Shown: positions 32,418-40,530 of the stretch, piece after piece | Numbering within the stretch: position 1 is the first letter of the stretch | Layout: each line of letters opens with the position of its first letter | From: Falsirhodobacter sp051195255 | Lineage (GTDB): Bacteria; Pseudomonadota; Alphaproteobacteria; Rhodobacterales; Rhodobacteraceae | DNA: 64,000 bases | Reading direction: 5' to 3' | Assembly (NCBI RefSeq): GCF_051195255.1 | Contig: NZ_JBNJLK010000009.1 | Span: 1 to 64,000 of the forward strand | Position numbers and translations under genes: made by a program | The notes under the pieces: model-generated | The model's input: only the letters and a program-made list of their open reading frames with translations | Told to the model about the DNA's origin: nothing | Databases searched by the model: none

Positions 32418-34145
32418 ATGGCGGAAACTTCAAGGCGTCGCCCCGGATCGGCGGAACTGCGCGGCGCGATCACCGGCACCGGGACCGTGTGGCTGTCGGT
32501 GCTGTTCTTCTCGCTTCTGGCGAACCTGCTGATGCTGTCGGGCCCGCTTTACATGCTTCAGGTCTATGACCGGGTCCTGCCGTCGCGCTCCGTCGCGACG
32601 CTGGTGGCGTTGTCGATCCTGCTGCTGGTGATGTTCACGGGCTTTGGCTTCATCGACCACGCGCGGGCGCGGCTGGCGGCCCGCATCGGCGCCGCGTTCC
32701 AGCAACGGCTGGAACTGCGGGTGCTGCGTGCCAGCATGGACCTGTCGCGCGTGTCCCCCAAGGATGCGCGGGCCGAGGCGGCGGCCACCGATCTGGCCAG
32801 CGTGCAGCGGTTCCTTGCCTCCCCCGTGCTGCTGGCGCTGTGCGACGTGCCATGGGTGCCCGTCTTCACCGCGCTGATCTTCGTGTTCCACCCGCTGCTG
32901 GGTTGGGTCGCGCTGGCCGGAAGCGTCACGCTGATCGTCATCACCCTGCTGAACCAGAGGCTGAGCCGCGCGCCGTCCGGCAAGGCCGGCCTGATGGGCC
33001 TGAAGGCGGACCACATGGTCCAGAACCTGCGGGCCGAGGCCGACACCATCCGCAGCCTTGGCATGCAGGGCGCCCTCTACGACCGCTGGCTGGCCCGGCG
33101 GGCCGAGGCGCAGCGCCACGGGCTCGCGGCCTCCGACGTGTCGGGCGGCTTTTCGGTGATGACGAAAACCCTGCGGCTGTTGTTGCAGTCGGTGATGCTG
33201 GGCGTGGGCGCCTGGCTTGTCATCCAGAACGAGATGGGGGCGGGCGCCATGATCGCCAGTTCCATCCTGATGGGCCGCGCGCTGGCCCCGGTGGAATCCG
33301 CCATCGGCCAGTGGGCGCTGGTCAGCCGGGCGCGCGAAGGGTGGGACCGTTTGTCCTCGCTTCTGTCGGACGTGCCGCCACCCGCAGCCCGCACCGCCCT
33401 GCCCCGCCCCGAGGCGCGGATCGACGTGAAGTCGCTGGCCCTTGTCGCGCCGGGGGACGCCACGCCCGTCCTGCGCGACGTCGCGTTCGAAGCGCGTCCG
33501 GGGCAGGCGATCGGCATCATCGGCCCCTCGGGCTCCGGCAAGACCTCGCTGGCGCGGGCGCTGACCGGCCTCTGGACCCCGGCCGCCGGAGAGGTCCGTC
33601 TGGGCGGCGCCACGCTGGACCAGTATGACCCCGACGTGCTGGGCCGCCTGATCGGCTATCTGCCGCAGCGCGTGACGCTGTTCGAAGGCACGCTGGCCGA
33701 AAACATCGCCCGGCTGACACCCAACGCCGATCCCGCGCTGGTGGTGCAGGCCGCGCAGAAGGCCGGCGCGCATGACATGATCCTGCGCCTGCCGCAGGGT
33801 TATGACACGCTGGTATCGGCGCTGGACGGCCGCCTGTCGGGCGGGCAGGTGCAGCGGATCGGGCTGGCGCGCGCGCTGTTCGGCCAGCCCGCGTTCCTGG
33901 TTCTGGACGAGCCGAACTCCAACCTCGACCTGGACGGGACCACCGCGCTGAACAGCGCGATCCGCGACGTGAAGGCCGAAGGCGGCGTCGTCTTCATCAT
34001 GGCGCACCGCCCGGCCGCGATCCAGGAATGCGACATGCTGCTGGTGATGGAAAACGGCCGCCGCCGCGCCTTCGGCCCGCGCGACGCGGTGCTGCGGCAG
34101 ATGGTGCAGAACCACACGCAGATCGTGCGAAAGGAAGCGAAATGA
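32418..34145 (+). CDS. Type I secretion ABC transporter (PrtD/HlyB family)
   Basis: 575-aa inner-membrane half transporter: six-helix domain (~25-320; 'MLSGPLYMLQVYDRVLPSRSVATLVALS') and ATPase domain with Walker A 'GPSGSGKTS' (~370), signature 'GRLSGGQVQR' and Walker B 'FLVLDEPNSNLDL'. It lacks a peptidase or CLD N-terminal domain, matching the PrtD/PrsD group for RTX proteins. It shares ATGA with the MFP gene downstream. The outer-membrane TolC partner is not nearby. Confidence 0.9.
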   Translation: MAETSRRRPGSAELRGAITGTGTVWLSVLFFSLLANLLMLSGPLYMLQVYDRVLPSRSVATLVALSILLLVMFTGFGFIDHARARLAARIGAAFQQRLELRVLRASMDLSRVSPKDARAEAAATDLASVQRFLASPVLLALCDVPWVPVFTALIFVFHPLLGWVALAGSVTLIVITLLNQRLSRAPSGKAGLMGLKADHMVQNLRAEADTIRSLGMQGALYDRWLARRAEAQRHGLAASDVSGGFSVMTKTLRLLLQSVMLGVGAWLVIQNEMGAGAMIASSILMGRALAPVESAIGQWALVSRAREGWDRLSSLLSDVPPPAARTALPRPEARIDVKSLALVAPGDATPVLRDVAFEARPGQAIGIIGPSGSGKTSLARALTGLWTPAAGEVRLGGATLDQYDPDVLGRLIGYLPQRVTLFEGTLAENIARLTPNADPALVVQAAQKAGAHDMILRLPQGYDTLVSALDGRLSGGQVQRIGLARALFGQPAFLVLDEPNSNLDLDGTTALNSAIRDVKAEGGVVFIMAHRPAAIQECDMLLVMENGRRRAFGPRDAVLRQMVQNHTQIVRKEAK

Positions 34146-35431
34146 TCGAAGGCACCCGCACCGCGATGGGTCTGGGCTTTGCCACCGCCGCCGTGCTGAT
34201 CGGCGGCTTCGGCACCTGGGCCGTGTTCGCCCGGCTCGACGGCGCGGTCATCGCCCCCGGCTTCATCCAGGTTCAGGAAAACCGGCAGGTCGTCCAGCAT
34301 CCCGATGGCGGCGTGGTGGAGGAGATCTTCGTCAAGGACGGCGATTTCGTGGACGCCGGCGCGCTTCTTCTGCGGCTGGACGAGTTCGAGATCCGCTCCG
34401 AACTCGTGATCGTGGAAGGCCAGCTGTTCGAGTTGATGGCCCGCCGTGGCCGGCTGGAAGCGGAGCGCGACGACCGCGCGGAGGTGACCTTCCCGCCCGA
34501 ACTGCTGACCGAAGCCGCCACGCGAAGCGAGATCCCGCCCCTGATGACGGGGCAGGTGTCCCTGTTCGAAGCCCGCCGCGAAACGCTGAGCCAGGAGATC
34601 GGCCAGATCGGCGAACGTCAGGCGCAGGTGGTCAGCCAGGTGGAGGGGATCGACGTTCAGCTGATCGCGCTGACGACCCAGCAATCGCTGATCGCGCACG
34701 AACTGGACCTTCAGCAGCAATTGCTGGACCAAGGCCTGACACAGCTGAGCAAGGTCCTTTCCCTTCAGCGCGAACAGGCCCGCCTGGAAGGTCAGGTCGG
34801 AGAGTTGAAGGCCGAGCGCGCGCAGGCCGAAAGCCGCCGGGTGGAATACGAGCTGGAAGCGCTGCGCCTGACCAAGACGCGGCGCGAGGATGCCATCACC
34901 GAACTGCGCCAGTTCGGCTCGCAGGAACTGGAACTGGTGGAGCGGCGACGCGCGCTGGTGCAGCGGCTGTCGCGGCTGGACATCCGCGCGCCAGTCAGCG
35001 GCGTCGTGCTGGACATGGCCATCACGGCGCGGCGCGCGGTGCTGAAGCCCGCCGATCCGCTTCTTTACCTCGTGCCGCAGGACCGGCCGCTGCGGGTCGT
35101 GGCGCAGGTGGCCAATGCGGATGTGGACAACGTGCATTCGGGGCAGGACGTGCAGCTGATGTTTTCGGCCTTTCCCTCCCGCACCACGCCGCAGCTTCCC
35201 GGCCATGTCCTGACCGTATCGGCCGATGCGCTTCAGGACCAGCAAAGCGGCCAGCACTTCTACAAGGTGGAGATCGCGCCGGACTTCGATCAGGCCGGCG
35301 CGCTGGAAGACCTGCACCTTGTGCCCGGCATGCCGGTGGAAACGTTCATCCGCACGGGCGAGCGTTCCCCCTTGTCCTATCTTCTGCAACCGCTGACGGT
35401 CTACTTCTCCAAGGCGCTGCGCGAGACCTGA
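34142..35431 (+). CDS. Type I secretion membrane fusion protein (HlyD/PrtE family)
   Basis: 429 aa. A single N-terminal membrane segment (~10-32) is followed by a lipoyl/barrel-sandwich half ('VIAPGFIQVQENRQVVQHPDGGVVEEIFVKDGDFVDAG'), long coiled coils (~90-280; rich in Gln/Glu/Leu heptads) and a beta-barrel end ('RAPVSGVVLDMAI ... HLVPGMPVETFIRTGERSPLSYLLQPL'). It bridges the ABC protein to a TolC-like channel. An inverted repeat TCGGCGG/CCGCCGA (35432-35461) right after the stop may help end transcription. Confidence 0.9.
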   Translation: MIEGTRTAMGLGFATAAVLIGGFGTWAVFARLDGAVIAPGFIQVQENRQVVQHPDGGVVEEIFVKDGDFVDAGALLLRLDEFEIRSELVIVEGQLFELMARRGRLEAERDDRAEVTFPPELLTEAATRSEIPPLMTGQVSLFEARRETLSQEIGQIGERQAQVVSQVEGIDVQLIALTTQQSLIAHELDLQQQLLDQGLTQLSKVLSLQREQARLEGQVGELKAERAQAESRRVEYELEALRLTKTRREDAITELRQFGSQELELVERRRALVQRLSRLDIRAPVSGVVLDMAITARRAVLKPADPLLYLVPQDRPLRVVAQVANADVDNVHSGQDVQLMFSAFPSRTTPQLPGHVLTVSADALQDQQSGQHFYKVEIAPDFDQAGALEDLHLVPGMPVETFIRTGERSPLSYLLQPLTVYFSKALRET

Positions 35432-35674
35432 TCGGCGGGCGGCGGGACGGCTGACCGCCGACAGATGCCGCCGATGCAGACCCGGATGCGCCACGCACCC
35501 CTGATCGGGTTCAGCGTGAAGACCAATTGATCAAAGTCGCGATCAGCGACCCCGCATCCTGAACCCGCCAGCGCCCCGGCCCGCCGCCGTGCCCATCACC
35601 GCCCCCGTCCATTCGGTTGCGTCAGGCCCCTGCGTCCGTTATCCCAATGATCACAAAAAAGGGAGGGGAAGCGG

Positions 35675-36931
35675 ATGAGCCAACAATCCAAGCCACCGGG
35701 GGAGGCCGAACCGAGGTGGAGCCTGGTCGGCCCCGGTCTTGTCGTCGCGGCCACGGGGGTCGGCGCGGCGGACCTGATCGCCACGACCGTCGCGGGCAGC
35801 AAATACGGCTATGCCCTGCTGTGGGCCGTCATCGCGGGCTGCATCATGAAGATCATCCTGGTCGAAGGGGCCGGTCGCTACAGCCTGTCGACCGGCCGCA
35901 CCATCTTCGAGGGGTGGAGCAGCCTTGGCCGCTGGACGCACTGGTATTTCGGCCCCTACATCGTGATCTGGGGCTTCGTCTATGGCGCCGCCGCGATGGC
36001 GGGCACGGGCCTTGCGCTTTATTCGCTGTTCCCGTTCCTCGGCGTGCCCGTCTGGGGCATCCTGTCCGGCCTGATCGGCCTCGTCCTGGTGTGGAGCGGA
36101 CGGTACGACCTGTTCGAAAAGGCGCTGACGGCCCTTGTGGTCCTGATGTTCATCACCGTCATCATCGCCGCCGCCTTCACCGTCCCCAATCTCGCCCAGA
36201 TCGCGGCCGGCCTTGTGCCGCACATTCCCGAAGGCGCCCTCATCAACGTCCTCAGCGTGGCGGGCGGCGTGGGCGGCACGATCACGCTGGCGGCCTATGG
36301 CTACTGGCTGCGCGAAAAGGGCTGGGACACGCCCCGCTTCATGCGCGTGATGCGGCTGGACAACAGCATCGGCTACATCGTGACCGGCATCTTCGTGATC
36401 GCCACCCTGATCGTCGGGGCGGAACTGTTGTATTCTGCGGGCATCGCCATCGGATCGGGCGACAAGGGCATGGTCGATCTGGCCACCGTCCTTGGCGAAC
36501 GCTACGGCGTGTGGATGAGCAAGCTGTTCCTTCTGGGCTTCTGGGCCGCGTCCATGAGCTCTCTCATCGGGGTGTGGAACGGGGTCAGCCTGATGTTCGC
36601 CGACTTTTCGGGCGGCATCCTGAAGCGTGCGCCGAACGATCCCGACCGGCTGGCCGGCGGCCGCTTCTACAAGGCCTATGTCTGCTGGCTGACCTTCCCG
36701 CCGATGATCATGCTGTTCCTTGGGCAGCCGGTCTATCTCATCCTCGCCTACGGGGTGCTGGGGGCGTTCTTCATGCCCTTCATGTCGGTGACGCTGATCT
36801 GGATCCTGAACACCGACCGCGTGCCCCGCGAATGGCGCAACGGCATGTTCGCGAACATCATGATGGTTCTGTGCACGCTGGCCTTCGCGGCGCTGGCGCT
36901 GGACCAGCTGCGCGGCATCGTGATGAAATGA
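35675..36931 (+). CDS. Nramp-like membrane transporter lacking canonical metal ligands
   Basis: 418 aa, about 11 helices. The N-terminal 'WSLVGPGLVVAATGVGAADLIATTVAGSKYGYALLW' aligns with Nramp helix 1, but the metal-binding DPGN is replaced by GAAD. Helix 6 ('VAGGVGGTITLAAYGYWLRE') lacks the M-P-H motif. This fits divergent Nramp-related branches (for example Mg2+-type NRMTs or uncharacterised 'divalent metal' homologues) rather than MntH. A ribosome binding site (GGGAGGGGAA) precedes the ATG. The substrate is unknown. Confidence 0.75.
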   Translation: MSQQSKPPGEAEPRWSLVGPGLVVAATGVGAADLIATTVAGSKYGYALLWAVIAGCIMKIILVEGAGRYSLSTGRTIFEGWSSLGRWTHWYFGPYIVIWGFVYGAAAMAGTGLALYSLFPFLGVPVWGILSGLIGLVLVWSGRYDLFEKALTALVVLMFITVIIAAAFTVPNLAQIAAGLVPHIPEGALINVLSVAGGVGGTITLAAYGYWLREKGWDTPRFMRVMRLDNSIGYIVTGIFVIATLIVGAELLYSAGIAIGSGDKGMVDLATVLGERYGVWMSKLFLLGFWAASMSSLIGVWNGVSLMFADFSGGILKRAPNDPDRLAGGRFYKAYVCWLTFPPMIMLFLGQPVYLILAYGVLGAFFMPFMSVTLIWILNTDRVPREWRNGMFANIMMVLCTLAFAALALDQLRGIVMK

Positions 36932-36937
36932 ACGAAG

Positions 36938-36961
36938 GCCGTCCCGCACGCGGGGGACGGC
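36938..36961 (+). terminator. Hairpin after the Nramp-like gene
   Basis: GCCGTCCC (36938-36945) and GGGACGGC (36954-36961) form a perfect 8-bp stem with an 8-nt loop, 7 bp after the stop. The tail (ATCAAAGGTTTTG) has only a delayed T-run. Confidence 0.5.
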
Positions 36962-37029
36962 ATCAAAGGTTTTGACGGGGCCCCGTCGGCTGCTACGCTC
37001 CCACCCACAGGATCACGCAGGGGGCCAGA

Positions 37030-38757
37030 ATGACACTCGAACGTTTTTCCCATGTCTTCGCCATCGGGGCGCTGATGGCGGCACCGGCCGCGGCGCAGCA
37101 ATCGGCATTCTTTTCCGACATGGACCGCATCCACCCGGTCTGGGCGCAAAACGGCATGGTTTCGGCCCAGGAACGTCAAGCGGCCGAGATCGGTCGCGAC
37201 ATCCTGGCCCAGGGCGGCAACGCGGTCGATGCGGGCGTCGCGGTGGCCTTCGCCCTGGCGGTGACGCTGCCGCGCGCGGGCAACATCGGCGGCGGCGGCT
37301 TCATGCTGGTGCATGACGCCGAAACGGGCGAAACCAAGGCCATCGACTACCGCGAAATGGCCCCGTCCGGCGCCTCCCGCGACATGTTCCTGAACGCGGC
37401 GGGGGAGGCCGACAGCGCCAGGTCGCTGCGCAGCGGCGCGGCCTCGGGCGTGCCCGGAACGGTGGCGGGCCTGCACATGGCGCTGGACACCTATGGCACG
37501 ATGGAATGGGCCGACGTCATCGCCCCCGCCATCCGGCTGGCCAAGGAGGGCATCCCCGTCACCCCCGAACTCGCCGACAGTCTCGAGGCCTCGCGCGAGG
37601 AGCTGATGACCTATCCCGCCAGCGCCGCGATCTTCTTCAAGCCGGACGGCGCGGGCTGGCGGCCGGGGGAACGGCTGGTGCAGGCCGATCTGGCGCAAAC
37701 GCTGAAAACCGTGGCCGAACAGGGGCCGGACGGCTTCTACAAGGGCCCCGTCGCGGACAACATCGCCAAGGCGATCCAGGCGGCGGGCGGCCCCATGACG
37801 GCCGAGGATCTGGCCGCCTACAAGCCCGTCCTGCGCGACCCGGTGCGCGGCACCTATCGCGGCTATGACATCGTGTCGATGCCGCCCCCCTCCTCGGGCG
37901 GGGTGCACCTGATCCAGATCCTGAACACGCTGGAGGGATATCCCATCGGCGCGCTTGGCCAGAACAGCGCCCAGACCATCCACCTGATGGCCGAGGCGAT
38001 GAAGCTCGCCTATGCCGACCGTTCCGAATATCTGGGCGATCCCGATTTCGTGGACGTGCCGGTGGAGGCGCTGACCTCCAAGGACTATGCCGCCGCCCTG
38101 CGCGGCAAGATCAGCGCGGATTTCGCCACGCCCTCGGTCCAGATCAGGCCGGGCGACCTCGCCCCCTACGAATCCGACCAGACCACGCATTTTTCCGTCG
38201 TGGACAAGGAGGGCAACGCGGTCACCAACACCTACACGCTCAACCTCGATTACGGGTCGGGGCTGGTGGCCGCGGGCACGGGCGTCCTGATGAACAACGA
38301 GATGGACGACTTTTCCGCCAAGCCCGGCGTGCCCAACGCCTTCGGGCTTGTGGGCGGCGAGGCGAACGCGGTCGCGGCGGGCAAGCGGCCCCTGTCGTCC
38401 ATGACGCCGACGCTGGTGCTGAAGGACGGCAAGGTCTGGCTCGCGACCGGATCGCCCGGCGGCGCGCGCATCATCACCACCACGTTGCAGGTCATCATGA
38501 ACATGATCGACCACAACATGAACGTGGCCGAAGCCTCCACCGCGCCGCGCGTCCATCACCAATGGCTCCCGGACGAGCTGCGGGTGGAGGAAGGCCTCAG
38601 CCTCGACACCCTGCGGCTGCTGGAGGCGAAGGGGCACAGCGTCGTGGAAAAGCCGGTGATGGGATCGACGCAGTCGATCCAGCGGGATCCGGCCAGCGGC
38701 GCGCTTCTGGGCGCCTCCGATCCGCGGCGGCCGGACGCGGCCACCGTAGGGTTCTGA
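37030..38757 (+). CDS. ggt: Gamma-glutamyltranspeptidase
   Basis: 575-aa exported Ntn-hydrolase precursor with a signal peptide (1-22). The autocleavage/nucleophile Thr385 is in 'YESDQTTHFSVVDKEGNAVTNTYTLNLDYGSG'; 'PRAGNIGGGGFMLVH' and 'KRPLSSMTPTLVLKDGK' and 'GSPGGARIITTTLQVI' are further family motifs. It hydrolyses or transfers the gamma-glutamyl group of glutathione in the periplasm. It stands alone and ends 3 bp from the convergent glycerate kinase gene. Confidence 0.93.
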   Translation: MTLERFSHVFAIGALMAAPAAAQQSAFFSDMDRIHPVWAQNGMVSAQERQAAEIGRDILAQGGNAVDAGVAVAFALAVTLPRAGNIGGGGFMLVHDAETGETKAIDYREMAPSGASRDMFLNAAGEADSARSLRSGAASGVPGTVAGLHMALDTYGTMEWADVIAPAIRLAKEGIPVTPELADSLEASREELMTYPASAAIFFKPDGAGWRPGERLVQADLAQTLKTVAEQGPDGFYKGPVADNIAKAIQAAGGPMTAEDLAAYKPVLRDPVRGTYRGYDIVSMPPPSSGGVHLIQILNTLEGYPIGALGQNSAQTIHLMAEAMKLAYADRSEYLGDPDFVDVPVEALTSKDYAAALRGKISADFATPSVQIRPGDLAPYESDQTTHFSVVDKEGNAVTNTYTLNLDYGSGLVAAGTGVLMNNEMDDFSAKPGVPNAFGLVGGEANAVAAGKRPLSSMTPTLVLKDGKVWLATGSPGGARIITTTLQVIMNMIDHNMNVAEASTAPRVHHQWLPDELRVEEGLSLDTLRLLEAKGHSVVEKPVMGSTQSIQRDPASGALLGASDPRRPDAATVGF

Positions 38758-38760
38758 AAG

Positions 38761-40017
38761 TCACGCCACCAGCACGGCCCGAAAATCGTTGACATTGGTC
38801 AGCGTCGGGCCGGTGCGAACCAGATCGTCCAGCGCCGCGAACAGCGGGTAGCTGTCATGCCGCCGCAACGCCGCCGCCGGATCCAGACCGGCGGCCGCCG
38901 CGCGGGCCAGCGTGTCGGGGGCCACCAGGGCACCCGCCGCATCCTCCGTCCCGTCGATGCCATCGGTGTCGCCCGCCAGCGCGTGGATGCCCGCCGCGCC
39001 GTCCAGCGCCAAGGTCAGCGCCAGCGCGAATTCGGTGTTCCGCCCGCCCATGCCGGGCGTGTCCGTCCGCAGCGTCACCGTCGTTTCACCCCCCGACAGA
39101 AGCACGACGGGGGCGGGGCGCGGCAGGCCGTGGGTCCGGCAGCTTTGCGCCATTCCGGCCATGATGCGGCCCAGCTCGCGCGCCTCCCCCTCCAGCGCGT
39201 CGCCAAGGATCAGGGGGTGGACGCCGGCCCGTTCCGCCACCTCGGCGGCGGCGCGCAGGGCCATCATCGGTGTCGCGATCAGGCGGTAGTCGAAGGCGAA
39301 GCTGGACGGCGTCGGCGGCGGGGCCACCAGGACGCGGCGCGCGGCCTCGGGCAGGCCAGCGCCCAGATCGCGCACGATGGACGACAGATCCGCATCCCCC
39401 GTCAGATCCGGCACGGTGGGACCCGAGGCGATGGTCCCCGGATCATCCCCCGGCACGTCGGAAATGGCCAGCGTCACCACCCGCGCCGGCGCCGCCGCCA
39501 GCGCCAGCTTGCCGCCCTTCACCGCCGACAACCGCCGCCGCACCTGGTTCATCACCGAAATCGGCGCGCCTGAAGTCAGAAGCAACCGGTTCACCGCGAT
39601 CTTGTCGGCCAAGGTCACCCCGTCGACCGGCCGCGCCATCAGCGCCGACCCCCCGCCCGAGATCAGGGCCAGCACCAGATCGTCCGGCCCCAGCCCCCGC
39701 ACGGCGGCCAAGATGCGGTCCGCCGCACGTTCGCCCTGTGCGTCGGGCACGGGATGCGCGGCCTCCATCACCGCGATGCGGGTTGTGGGCACCGCGTGGC
39801 CGTATCGGGTCACGACCACGCCCGACAGGTCGACCCCGGGCCAGGCCACTTCCACCGCCCGTGCCATCGCCGCGGCGGCTTTGCCCGCCCCAACCACGAT
39901 CACGCGGCCCTTGGGCGGTTCCGGCAGGTGCCGCGCCAGAACCTGCGCGGGATCGGCGCTGCCGATGGCCGCCCGGAACATCTCGTGCAGCAGCGATCGG
40001 GCTTGTGATCCTTCCAT
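38761..40017 (-). CDS. Glycerate 2-kinase (GckA/MOFRL family)
   Basis: 418 aa. The N-terminal DUF4147 region ('VIVVGAGKAAAAMARAVE', 'HPVPDAQGERAADRIL', 'LALISGGGSALMARPVDGVTLADKIAVNRLLLTSGAPISVMNQVRRRLSAVKGGKLA') and the C-terminal MOFRL domain ('LLSGGETTVTLR...GMGGRNTEFALALTLAL', 'AGDTDGIDGTEDAAGALV') are intact. These enzymes, often mis-annotated as hydroxypyruvate reductase TtuD, phosphorylate D-glycerate at C2. It appears to be a single-gene unit. Confidence 0.88.
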   Translation of the reverse strand: MEGSQARSLLHEMFRAAIGSADPAQVLARHLPEPPKGRVIVVGAGKAAAAMARAVEVAWPGVDLSGVVVTRYGHAVPTTRIAVMEAAHPVPDAQGERAADRILAAVRGLGPDDLVLALISGGGSALMARPVDGVTLADKIAVNRLLLTSGAPISVMNQVRRRLSAVKGGKLALAAAPARVVTLAISDVPGDDPGTIASGPTVPDLTGDADLSSIVRDLGAGLPEAARRVLVAPPPTPSSFAFDYRLIATPMMALRAAAEVAERAGVHPLILGDALEGEARELGRIMAGMAQSCRTHGLPRPAPVVLLSGGETTVTLRTDTPGMGGRNTEFALALTLALDGAAGIHALAGDTDGIDGTEDAAGALVAPDTLARAAAAGLDPAAALRRHDSYPLFAALDDLVRTGPTLTNVNDFRAVLVA

Positions 40018-40170
40018 GACATCCCCCGTGATCCGGTGCGCCATCTTCCGGCCTGCGGGGGCGGGGTCAAGCCGTCGCGGAACGGCGATCTTCCGCAACC
40101 CGTTGGCGGGTGGGGGAACATCCGGCCGGACAGGGGTGTTTCCCTTGGGCATAAACGGAAGGCCCTACCC

Positions 40171-40455
40171 ATGAAACTCCTCACGCTTCTTCTTTGCGCG
40201 GCACCGGCGCTGGCACCCCTGACCGCCCATGCGCAGTATCTGTCGGCCCCCAGCGGGGTGGAACGCCAGCAGGAAGACAGCGCCGCCGTCACCCATGGCC
40301 ACGACCCCAAGACCGACAAGCAACACCGGGAAGAGGCCGAGCGTGAGACCGGCCCGCTGAAGCCCACCCTCCACCAGCCCGACGCACAGGAGCGGGGGGA
40401 GAACACGGATCCCGAACATGACGGACATCCCGGCCAGACGCAGGGACGGGAATAA
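40171..40455 (+). CDS. Small secreted charged protein
   Basis: 94 aa. Signal peptide 1-22 ('MKLLTLLLCAAPALAPLTAHA'), then a very polar, His/Asp/Glu/Gln-rich, Pro-containing mature part with no hydrophobic core, likely disordered. CGGAAGG upstream supports the start. Many His and acidic residues could bind metal, but no known family is recognised. Confidence 0.6.
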   Translation: MKLLTLLLCAAPALAPLTAHAQYLSAPSGVERQQEDSAAVTHGHDPKTDKQHREEAERETGPLKPTLHQPDAQERGENTDPEHDGHPGQTQGRE

Positions 40456-40530
40456 GCGGCACGGCCCCCACACTGTCTTGCCAATGTCATGTTGCGGCCC
40501 TTTGATGGGGGCAAAGACAAGGGGTGGTCC

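Noticed and set aside
36748..38637. 629-codon minus-strand frame opposite ggt
   Set aside because: ggt on the plus strand has complete motifs; the antisense translation is compositionally biased and featureless.
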